64,000 bases of DNA from positions 1,488,001-1,552,000 of the forward strand of contig JAEVLN010000004.1 of NCBI GenBank assembly GCA_018350325.1. Direction: 5' to 3'. The stretch is from Globodera rostochiensis (lineage: Eukaryota > Nematoda > Chromadorea > Rhabditida > Heteroderidae). Numbering within the stretch: the first letter of the stretch is position 1; the number at the start of each line of letters is the position of its first letter. Below the pieces are notes generated by a model. It did no database searches. It was given only the letters and a program-made list of their open reading frames with translations, and was not told the DNA's origin. Of the stretch, positions 39,001-48,808 are shown piece after piece. Both the position numbers and the translations under genes were made by a program.

Positions 39001-41324
39001 CTAATAACACCGGGGTCCGGGCAATGTTGTCGGATCACGGTGAGGGGGGGGGGATTCGTTTCGGAAACGGCGCCGTCGGGTGCGGCATGCCCCGGGGGGT
39101 CAGTGGCCGAAGCCAAACCCCTTAGGCTAAATTCAGATTTTGTGAACGTCTCCAACTCACCCGCCACACAAATGGGCTCGTAATAGTCCTTGCTGTGCAC
39201 GGCCACTTGCTGATCAGCGCGCGAAAAGGTGTCCTCATCGCTGACAATGCAGTTCTTCTCGTTGGGCGAGAATTCCACCGAGCGACAAAAGGTGTTCAGC
39301 GAGTCCAGGCACTTCTGCAAACAGTTGGACTCCTGCGGCTCCACTGACTGAAAAGCGGCGACAAGCATTAGTGCTGCTCGAGATTCCCGAGCCCCCAGGC
39401 GCGCAGCGAGCGGGATAATTCCGAGTTTAGGGATACCGGGTCACAATTTTGGATTTTTTGGGTCGAACTCCGCAAATTTCCGGCTTCTTAGTAGGGATGC
39501 TCTGAGACTTGAAATTTATCGAGAATCGAGACCAAGACCCAAAAAAACGAAGAAATTTCTCGACTCGAGACTCTCGAGCTTCCCTACTTCTTATGACACG
39601 AAAACTTGGAAGCACCGCTTTTTGTGATTGACCTGAGTGTGATCGTAGAATTTGATCTCGAACTGGGTGGTCTTGACGAACACCAGGTTACCGCCCTGTT
39701 GACCACAACGATTCTGTCCTAAAAAGTGTGTGAATTTTTGTTGTAAAACGCGACGTTCTGAGATTGTTTATGGATCCAAAATGGCCCCTCACGCACTGTT
39801 CAAGCAGTTGTTGTCATAATAGTCCACCGGCTGATTCGTCATGCGCAAATGCGTGGGCTTCGACCGGCGGTCCTCCGTGCTCATCTCGCACGCGTATGAG
39901 TCGTAGTTGTAATTCACTGATCGACAGACGAACCTACAAAATGTTTACTGACTGTCAAAGGGTTCAGATTTGTGGTCTGATCTGAAATCAGCGGCGAATT
40001 GGAATAGTGATCAGAAAATCAGACTATCAAATATAACTGATCAAAGGAAAGGCGAGTGAAAATTGATTAAATTGTATCTTCCGGAAATGCGAGAGAACTA
40101 GATTAGATTTTGTCTAAACAAACAAATCTGATCAAAAAATCCCCCGGGAAGTCAGCGTAAGCATGAGAAAGTGTGATCTGATCAATCGTAAATCCGATCA
40201 AATTAATTAATTAATTTTTTAATTTCAGAAGCAATGCGAAGGGAACTTTGTCGAGCAGTAAACGAACTCTTTCTCGAGAAGACACGCGCTTAAACATTGC
40301 TCTCGGGAGGGTACCTTAAAACAATTTCACGAAAATGGAACAATTCAATTCAAAAACACTTTGCGCACGCACCTGGATGCTTTTGCGCACGAAGCCGTCC
40401 AGCGACGTTTTGCGCATTCGTTCAAATGAAAAGGAGCGGTACGTGCAGGACTCGTGCGCGTTCACGCCCGGCAAGCACGTCTTCTCATAGTAAAAGTTGT
40501 TTGCCGACGGGTTCGGGTTCAGGTCGGCGGTGCCGGCGGGGCTGAACATCAAAAAGAAGCCAAATTTGCGCGGGAAAATTTTGATTTCTGATCAGTGTCA
40601 CAGGCTGATCGCTTTGGCACATTGTCATGAAAGTGTCGTCCACAAATAAATGCTTGGAGACCAAAAATTTGCCAAGACTCGAGACTCTCGAGCCCCCACA
40701 ATTAAGTGTGGGATACGATCAGCAGGTGGGCGCGATGCCCAATTTTGTTCCGGAAGCCAATAGCGTCCTCTAACCGCTGTGCCGCCTGCCCGCTCACCTT
40801 GCCGCGTCGTCAAAAAAGTAGCACGTCTCGCGCCCGTCAAAATTGAACGAGGCGCACAGCCTTTGCGCGCCCGTTGTTGGCTCAATGTTGTTCCGGCAGT
40901 ACTGCGAGCAGGTCAGGTCGTGGCCGGCCGTGGAAATGACCGGAAAATTGAATGAAATATTTTTGTAATCCTCTAATTACCGTATTTCCTCTATTAGACC
41001 CCCCCCCCCTCTCTAATAGAACTACCCCTTTTCGGGGGGGGGGGGGGTTGAAAAATAGAACCCCCGGGGGTTCTAATAGAGGAAATACGGTATGTATGCA
41101 CTAACCAGCGGTGTGCCGTCAAGACGAGCGCGTGAAATGCGCACAAAAGTTGCTGTTTCATGGTTGGCACATTCGAAGGCGCCCAACGCGCATTGAAAAA
41201 GCGGGCACAAAAGCGCAACAAAAGCCAGCAGCGGAAAGGCGCCGCCGGCAGAGGACAATGATGGCACTGCCGGCAAATGCCGAAGGCGACGATGGGGCTG
41301 CCGAGAGACTGCCAATGTTCGCAT
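36091..41324 (-). CDS. PAN (apple) - ZP domain transmembrane protein, NOAH/NompA-like
   Basis: Apical extracellular-matrix protein of epidermis or sensory sheath cells, by family knowledge. Fifteen phase-consistent exons on the minus strand: 41324-41106, 40970-40798, 40541-40373, 40299-40268, 39933-39797, 39718-39633, 39347-39161, 38800-38469, 38317-38198, 38125-37893, 37846-37616, 37338-37182, 36837-36635, 36558-36402, 36189-36091; 844 residues. The signal-peptide core LLAFVALLCPLFQCALG ends about residue 48. PAN-like cysteine patterns (CxxxC...CxSF/CRSV...C) recur about 50-130, 150-243, 272-334 and 335-430. A ZP domain (about 430-735) has FGTCSQ, VSPACG, VSCDV, IIDNGCP, IQCTIMFC and NGCPPSNC. 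The furin-type site GRRKRS lies about 707-712, and a transmembrane helix about 790-825 (VCLADSLFISTVVS...ALIVIWGC). A 32-bp microexon (40299-40268) encodes QCLSACLLEK. Intron 1 is nearly all a TIR element. Whether it is noah-1 or noah-2 is not decidable here. Confidence 0.9.
36230..36335. repeat. Degenerate short tandem repeat (CCCCTAAAAGTCCTTG)
   Basis: Four to five copies of a 22-25-bp unit around CCCCTAAAAGTCCTTGAAAG, one interrupted by a C9 run. Lies in intron 14 of the PAN-ZP gene. Confidence 0.75.
37477..37584. mobile_element. 108-bp MITE-like element with 15-bp terminal inverted repeats
   Basis: Starts GGGATGTAACCGGAT and ends ATCCGGTTACATCCC, a perfect 15-bp inverted repeat. Inside are two direct copies of AATTCCGGATTCCGGACATT, themselves built of CCGGAATTCCGG-like palindromes. 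It lies in intron 11 of the PAN-ZP gene beside long C runs. No target-site duplication is obvious; too short to encode anything. Confidence 0.7.
38338..38420. repeat. CTCGAGA-rich foldback element in PAN-ZP intron 8
   Basis: Bounded by GTTGTTCGAGAGTCTC and AGTCTCGAACAGC, near-perfect inverted copies, with TCTCGATTCT, TCTCGGTCTCGAGTCTC and AAATTTTAAG words between. Member of a dispersed family seen also at 13049, 39368, 39490 and 40665. Confidence 0.65.
40980..41090. mobile_element. 111-bp MITE-like element with perfect 19-bp TIRs and TA flanks
   Basis: Left end CCGTATTTCCTCTATTAGA (40980-40998), right end its exact reverse complement (41072-41090). A TA dinucleotide sits on each side (40978-40979 and 41091-41092), as expected for Tc1/mariner-type insertions. 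The middle holds C- and G-runs. The element makes up 111 of the 135 bp of intron 1 (40971-41105) of the PAN-ZP gene. Confidence 0.88.
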
Positions 41325-43405
41325 CGTTCTGAGACCAAAAAAACAAATTGTGCGAAAAGCGCTTCAAAAGTGATCAGCAACATGCACACAGTGTTTAAAC
41401 AAATGGAATGTGTTGCTTATACGGGTCATCAGAATTCACCAAAATTGCCGACTTTTGCCTTTGCCCGGGAATTGCCATTCCCGAACAACTCAAATCAAAA
41501 ACTGTGTGCCGCCATTCCGCCGTTGTAGTGAAACGGTTTTACGCCGTAATGAAATTGGGGGGGGGGGGATGGGTGGGTGACCGCAGCGCACACACAAACA
41601 CCGCGGGGAATGGACGGGGGAGGGGAAGGAGAGGAATTTGGGTCATAACCCCCGAGGGGGGGGTCTTCCGGAGACGGCGCCATTTTCAGTAAGTGGATAA
41701 TACGCAAGGGAAGGGCAGAGAGAAGAAGCGCATTTGCGCATCCCACCAACCAATCGGATTTGCCGTAGACCAATTTGAATTACGTAAAACAAATGCCCGC
41801 AGGGATTGTCTCAAAAATTTCTTGACGGATTTAAGGACCATTTTCGAGAGAAATTGCCCGCCCCCTCCGGGCATGGAATGTTTTGTGAATGGAAGAGAAA
41901 GCAGCGATTGCTGCTGGCACCGTTTAAAATCGCAGGGCGTTGTTTGTTGGTTGTAGCAACGGACCATACAACTGAAGGGTTTTGTTGCCCCCGGAGGGGC
42001 TGAAATGCCTTTCTGGAGGGAGAGAGAGTCGGGGGGACTGTCGCCGCCGTTCCATTCCGTCGTTCCGTCTTCCCCCTCTTGACGGCATCATTCGGACCCT
42101 TCCCCACCCCCCCCCCCCCAAACATTCCTCCTCTTCATCGGGGGAATCAACAAAAATATATTGGGATGAGATGAGAATGTGAGGGGATGAAGAGACAGAG
42201 AGGGCAGGCATCCGCACCGATCCGATCCAATCAAACAATTCCACCATTACCCCCCCCCCCAACATATCCCCTCCGGTGAACGTCGTCGTCGTCGTCGTTG
42301 TCGGCGTCGCCGGAGGCAACAGCCTTGACCCTTCCCTCCCTTCCTTTCTTCGTCCTCTTGACCGGGTCGGTCAGTCGCGCGGGCGGGCGCGTAGTCCGTC
42401 TCCTGGACGTTCTCTCACACGATGTGCTGTGCGCTTTTGCAGCCCCCCCCCCCCTCCGGTGACTGACAGTGTTCATGGTGGCGGTGTGACCCACCTAATC
42501 CATAAGGTAGAATGATAATAGTGGTAAAGGACGCGGTCTTTTTCAGGCACCCGAACTCTGAAAAACCCATGGCGTGCAAATAGAGCTCAACAAACGCGAT
42601 GCCCGATGCTAATACCAATACAATTAGTTTATATTTTGTTGTTTTATAATTATTCTTGTTCAAATTGCAGGCAGAAAATGCAACAACAAAACAAAAAATC
42701 TTTTTAAATAGTTTTGTGCGTATGGGCGGGCGATGGGTCAGATTTGAGTCTGCGATGGATGGCCAAATTTGTCGGGGGGAATAGGACGCTTTTCTGCATA
42801 ATGTGATGGTGTGAATGGAAAGCACAAAAAAAAAGAATTAAATACATACACAAATTTTTATGTGCATCATTCGGCGTCAATAAAATTCTGAGTGAAAACG
42901 AACTGCTGGCACAAGAAATGTTTGAGTTCGGGGGCAATCCAAAAGCCCCACCATTTTGTGTTGATAAAATGATTCCCCCCCCCCCCCTCCCCTCCAGGGA
43001 CACTTCCATGCCGGCCACATTTCTTCAAGCATAAAACGGATAATTGCGGCCATAATGATGACAAAAAAAAACAATATTTTAAAAATGCGGAGAAACAACA
43101 AAATTCGGTGCGTGTGTGTATTATTTTTGCAGCACAAAAATTAACCCATAAACGGGGGGGGGGGACACAAAAAAAGGGGGGGAGGGCATTTAATGTAGCA
43201 GCAGAAGGGAGTGATTTGATGGCGCGCTTTCTTTCATGGACATGCAAATGCATTGGCGGAGGGGGGCGGAGGAGCAGAGGCAGCTGAGGTAAAGTCCGAG
43301 GATCATCGTCCAGAGTGTTGTTGTTGTTCTCGTTGTGTGCATGGGAGGCGGATGAGAAGGAGGAGACATGGCGGGGCTGATCAAAGGACACACTGGACAA
43401 GTCGA
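41325..43405. other. Intergenic region, low-complexity
   Basis: Upstream of the PAN-ZP gene and downstream of the G alpha gene. Holds many C and G homopolymers (about 41557-41570, 42107-42119, 42251-42260, 42445-42454, 42976-42987, 43154-43163), a CGTCGTCGT tract (42282-42300) and no exon I can support. The open frames here are by-products of GC-rich low-complexity sequence. Confidence 0.5.
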
Positions 43406-43472
43406 TCAGAGAAGGCCGATCAGTCGCAAGTTCTCCTTCACAATGATGTCCGTCACGGCGTCAAACACAAAC
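43406..43472 (-). CDS. gpa-16: Alternative terminal exon of the G alpha gene (tail ...LRLIGLL)
   Basis: A second copy of the final G alpha exon, 0.8 kb downstream of the first. It starts after a strong acceptor (TTTTTTCCCCCACAG) and encodes [21 protein letters not shown] then stop. The main last exon contains CAG|GTTTGTG at 44309-44303, whose GT can serve as donor. Joining 44307 to 43472 keeps phase (2+1) and yields a 355-residue protein that differs only after ENLR. The nucleotide match to the main copy (GTTTGTGTT-GACGC-GTGACGGACATC) shows duplication with the protein sequence preserved. No transcript evidence is available here. Confidence 0.75.
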
Positions 43473-46388
43473 CTGTGGGGGAAAAAATGGATGAGTTTCC
43501 TCAAAGATTCTCGGCATTATACACATTTTCCCAATGCCATATGTCGCCAAAAAAAAGAATAACAATAAAAACAAGAAAGCAAAAAAGCATAAACCAATAA
43601 TCACACCCAACCATACCCCGCGTTTTCTAATTGTTCTATACAAAATGCTCTCATAAAATTGTTTAAAAAAAAGCAGAAAACATCAGCAGCAAAACCAAAA
43701 GCCCTTATTAGTAGTAGCCGTGTGGGTGTGCAACAAAAACAATTGGTTCCCGACTGAAAGAACCCTTCATGAAAGCTTTTTCATTGTCTTGAAAGCAAAA
43801 GCCCCAGCGTTGTTGTAAATAGTTATTGGTTTATGGATTAGCCAATTAAGCGATTGGTTCAATTGTTTGTGTGTGCCCAGAAAAATATGAAAATTATAAC
43901 AGTTCTTTTGAATAAATCGCAAAAAGGGAGGTCCATTCATTAATTCATTGTAATTTTTTTTTGTTCCACCAAACAATTGGCACCAAAATTGTGTTAAAGC
44001 ATCAAGCATTTTGTGTTCTCTATATACATTCAACTGGCTGTGTGTTACACAACACATAGCATCACTACAGCATCAAGAAGCGCATACATGTTAGACAATT
44101 AGCGGAGATGAGCAAGCTGTTCGTTTGGTTTCAGTTGGTTGACAGTCGTTTTTTGGGCCGAATGCATTGATGAGGGAATGGATGGGAGGGAACACGAAGT
44201 TGAAAGTGTAACAGAAGCAGCAGCAGCCAACACCATTCAGAAAAGCAGGCCACACTGGCGCAGGTTCTCCTTCACAATGATGTCCGTCACAGCGTCGAAC
44301 ACAAACCTGATGTTGTTGGTGTCGGTTGCGCAGGTGAAATGCGTGTAAATCTCCTTCTGTCCATCCTTGCGCTTGTTCAACGACTCAAACTGGTACTGGA
44401 TGTAGGTGGCCGCCTCCTCGTACGTGTTGGAGCCTGACAAAGAAAGAGTGTGAATGAAATGCGCATGAATACCATTAAAAACAGACAGAATATTTTCAAT
44501 TAAATTAACGAAAACATTTTTGGGCCAACCAGTCCAAGCGGCCCAAAGTAGCAAATAACCCAGACAAACATGAACATCATCCACCGCACCTGTGTATTCC
44601 GGAAAGCACAACGTGAGCGGCGACCTGCGAATCTTTTCCTCAAAAAGGTCCTTCTTGTTGAGGAACAGGATGATGGACGTGTTCAGGAACCATTTGTTGT
44701 TGCAGATTGAGTCGAATAGCTTCATGCTCTCGATCATCCGATTCTAAACAACAACAAAAAAAGTGGACATTTTAAACTTTAAGATAATATTTTCAAAATC
44801 AAACCATTTCATCGTCTTCCGCCAGCACCATGTCGTATTCGGACAGCGCAACACAGAAGATGATTGCGGTCACGCCCTCAAAGCAATGGATCCATTTCTT
44901 CCGCTCACTTCGCTGCCCGCCCACGTCGAACATTCTGCAAAAAAAAAAATGTGTCTTCGTCAGAGAATAGGTTTCGGATAAAAATATTTTTTTGTTTGAA
45001 AGCTAACCGACCATCTACCTATCTATCTTTACGTTCACCACAAACTCTACAACGTAGAAAGAATGTCCATTTTGTTTTAAAAAAACCTCCCAAAAATTTC
45101 CTTCCCAGTCCATTAAAAGGGAATGCGCACTTGAAATTAAGGTCCTTGTAAGTGAAGTGTGTCTCCACAATGCCCGTAGTTTTCACCCGTGTGCGCAACA
45201 CGTCGTCCTGCGTCGGCACATAGCCGGGCTGCGCGATGCGGTCCAGCGAGTTCAGATAGTAGGCGGCCGAGTCGTTCAGCTGATATTCGCGCGAGCGCTC
45301 AAAGCACTCCTGCACACCCGTGTCCGCCCATAAATGCTTCATCGCAGCGGCCAACTCCAGAGGGAGTTCACCTAAAACTTTTATGGGTTAGAATGCGAGT
45401 TACACAACTACTTACTAGCAATTTATGGGTCAACAATGTTCACTATATTAAAGAAGAACAACAACAAAAACAGTACCATCCTCTGTTGTTTGGGCGTGCT
45501 GAAAGAACTGCACGGACTCCTCCCTCTTCGACGGGCTGGCAAAGTTGATCTTCAGGCGTCCCATCGCCCTGAGTATGGCCATCATTGACTGGATGGTGTT
45601 GGAATACACCTGAACAAAAACAGAACGTCCTCCTACAATAAGCATAACATGGCAGAAAAATGTAGCAGCAACTTCATTTAGCGCAAAACAAAATTAGGGG
45701 GATAAATTTAGATCATTCTAACGTTAGCAACCCCTTTTTTGGCCACTTCTTGCCTATGCTTAGGGTCCGAAAATTTTCATGGCAAAATTTAGACAAATTT
45801 TGTTAGAGAAAACAAACACTTACGACTGGACGGTACGCCTTGCGCTCCTCGTCGCTGTAGCCCGTCTCGTGGATGATCTTCATCTGCTTGACGATGGTGC
45901 TCTTGCCGGACTCGCCGGCGCCCAGCAGCAACAATTTCACCTCCCTTTGCGCCCTGTCATGGTCCGCCTTCAGCTAAAAAAAAAAATTAAAAGAATTTGA
46001 TGGACAGAAATAGGACACTTTTCTGGAAGAGCTAAAGACGCAAAAAAAAATTTTCAAACGCAGTAACCAAAAATTTTTTTTGTATCGTTCAAAACTCCGA
46101 GCTAGAGAGAGAGAGAGAGAGAGAGAACATTGGCTTTTTGGATTTAGGTAATTTGCGAAAAAGATCAAAATGAGCTACAAATTATAGACAAGCGGAAATT
46201 GGATAAACAAAATAAAAGCTGACCTTTCCGAGTCCGGACTATTAATGATTTTGAAACAAAAAAAAAAGTCAAAATCCCGACATTTAAACTGCAAAAAAAA
46301 AAAGAAGCACAAAAGCCCAAACCTGTTCATCGATCTGCCTGCTCCTCGCCTTTGCATTCTTGTCGCTCACACTGTTAATGCACCCCAT
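43406..46388 (-). CDS. gpa-16: Heterotrimeric G protein alpha subunit, Gi class (GPA-16-like)
   Basis: GTP-binding alpha subunit that couples receptors to effectors at the inner plasma membrane; Gi-class subunits also act in spindle positioning in nematodes. Main form exons on the minus strand: 46388-46323, 45973-45824, 45609-45477, 45371-45131, 44934-44805, 44743-44590, 44433-44237; 356 residues. MGC at the N-terminus gives myristoylation (Gly2) and palmitoylation (Cys3). G1 is GAGESGKST (about 40-48), switch I contains LRTRVKTTG, switch II is [19 protein letters not shown]4 is NKKD and G5 is [17 protein letters not shown] and MGRLKINF resemble vertebrate Gi more than Go, so the gpa-16 assignment is by similarity from memory. 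The main tail is ...[10 protein letters not shown]. An alternative last exon (43472-43406) is described separately. Confidence 0.94.
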
Positions 46389-48808
46389 TCTGGCGCCGGG
46401 AATTGACGTTTTGGGGTGAACGGATTAACTTTCCCAGTGCCGGCTTATTCAAATAAAAAGTAACAAAAATCTGCAAAACAAAAAAAGAGCTAATAGCAGC
46501 AAGATTAATGGTTTCAATCAAAAAATTTCAAGAAATTCTAAATGGATTATTTCAAAACGCATGGGGAAATGCATTGCGGTGTTTTATTCGCGGAATCCGA
46601 ACAAATTATTCGTTCAAAAACAATCTGTACAATATTTCTGAGATCAAATCGGCTTCAAATTTGCAAAAGCAAAACCGATCTCTGCTTTCATCTGCACATT
46701 TTTTCAGAAAACTTTTTGTTTTTCTTCGATTTTTAGCAAAAATAGCAATGCATACATAAAAAAAAGGAGGACAGATAAGTAAACGGGGTCAAATGCGGAT
46801 TATGAAGACGGAAGACGTCATCATCTCCACTCAATTTACATAAACAAAGGAAATACAACAGAATAAAATGGGCTAATTGCAAATAAATGCAGCAACGGAG
46901 AAAGGTCGAACTGTCATTGGTGGTGGGTTGAAGTCCCCCCCCCCCCCTCCCCCTCCTCCACACTTAAATAGAAATTCATCCGCACCAATGCGCACATCGC
47001 GCCTATTCCCCCCCCCCGTCCCGTCCAGCCTGTCCTCCTCTTTGTCCCCCGTCCATTGCCCTCACTCAATAAGATGCACAAAGGCGCGACACCATTGCGG
47101 TGGCACACATATCATCATCCAATAGACCGACCCAACAATGGTCGATCCCCGCCTCCCCCCCCCCGCCACGCCTTGTGCCGCCGATGGCCTCTTGGAAATT
47201 AGTGGCGGAAGGCTGAGCGGAAGAGGGGCGGCGTGGGTGAGATGCCACAAAATTGGCTGTCTTTATACACCCCATTCCGCACACACTCTCTCTCTCCCTC
47301 ACGTCCAACCACCACACAGGAGGAGACCAGACCATCCCCGCCCGTTTCAGGGAGTGGATGTCCGCGTCCAACAAATTGTCCACCGCCCCGAATGACGACA
47401 CGCCAATGGCACACTTTAACGAGCGGGCATCAGTTGAAATTTTGTGCGATTGGGTTGGAGGAGGAAGCGGCATCCGCTTCGCTTTCCCCTCTACCCCCCA
47501 TATAACACCAGAACAGAGCAAAACCAACGCTTTTTTGGGGACGCGGAGGAGGGGGGGGGGGCCGGTGGACAAGGAGAAACGAAGAGAGAAGCCCGTTAGA
47601 GAAGATGAGAGCACAGAGGGTAAAGCGAAAAGAGAAGGAGGAGCTGAATGATGAAAAGGAGCACCGGGGGGGGGGGAAGAGGAGGAGGAACTTTCTCGGC
47701 AGAGGACGAGCTGACCAACAGCGGCGGCTTGAATGCATTATATTTCTTACACTCCCCGCCCACTCCGTCGCTTGCTCACTCGCTCTCGCCGTTCATCTCA
47801 ATGCAAAGCGACAGAGCGAGGCGGATGGACGAAGCATTTGAATGCAATTTTTAAAAAATGAAGGGAAAGAAAGAAAATTGTGCAGGAAATAGTTAATGAG
47901 GGATGCTGACAGAGAAAATAGTCGGAAGAGAGAGAGAAAGAGAGAGCACAGACGGATGGCAGAGAATGCCATTGAATGAATGGCGTCGGTTTGGTTTTGG
48001 AATAGGAAGAGGAGGAGGAGGGAGAATCAAGGAACAAATGAATGGAATGAGAAGACGAATACGGGTGTTGAATGAATGAATGGATGGAGGAAAGTTGCTA
48101 TGTACATACCGGTATGTATGGCTGTGGTTGGGTGGAAAAAAAGAGTTCAAATATTTGTCATTACAGTAAAAAAAGGATGCCATTTACCGAAAAATGCCGA
48201 ACCGGCTAATGAAATTCTCAGAAACCTTGTGTCATGTCGTCATGGAGTTGCAGCACTGAAACGAGCTCCAGTAATTAATGCGCAGCCGATCACTTGGGCC
48301 AAGTAAAAGCTCTTTAAAAACGCAATTTTTTTGTTAAATCAAAAAATCGCTTTTTAGCGAATTCCCAAATATGTACTTAATGGTGAATTAGAACTTTGAA
48401 AGTGAAAATAACACCCCCCCTGGCAACAAATTAAAATAAGTGTCTAACTTTCCGCTGTCTGCCAAGGTGCTCATTTCTTTTTTTGAATTTGGCGTATTTC
48501 GTGTCGCACTCTTGGCGAAAAGTTTGGTCAAAGATGAAGAAAATTTATGCTTCGGCGCTGCGCCGCTTTGCAAAAACTCTTTATTTGGCCTGTATTTTGC
48601 GTTAGAATTTGATGTTCTTTATTTTGGTTTTTCCCTGCTTACTCATAGCAAAATTTGGGAGTTGAAAAGCTCGTATAAATCTGTTTTTTTTTTGTCAGAA
48701 AATGCGAAAAAAGGGAATTTTTTGCATTTTCTGATTCATAATTAGGGCTGAGGTTTGATACCAAATTTGGCACCATTTCTATAATATTTCCATTTTTGTT
48801 TAGGCAAC
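46389..48808. other. Divergent intergenic region, low-complexity
   Basis: About 2.4 kb between the starts of the G alpha gene (minus) and gex-3 (plus). Includes a GA microsatellite (46106-46125), C-runs (46937-46956, 47007-47017, 47155-47165), G-runs (47551-47562, 47668-47676), and purine-rich tracts around 47570-47710 and 47925-48030. No exon found. The promoters of both genes must lie here. Confidence 0.5.

Noticed and set aside
42867..43400. Minus-strand 177-codon frame starting MSSVSFDQPRH
   Set aside because: Low-complexity Pro/His/Asn composition from GC-rich repeats, no homologous motif, and it overlaps C- and G-run sequence typical of non-coding DNA here.
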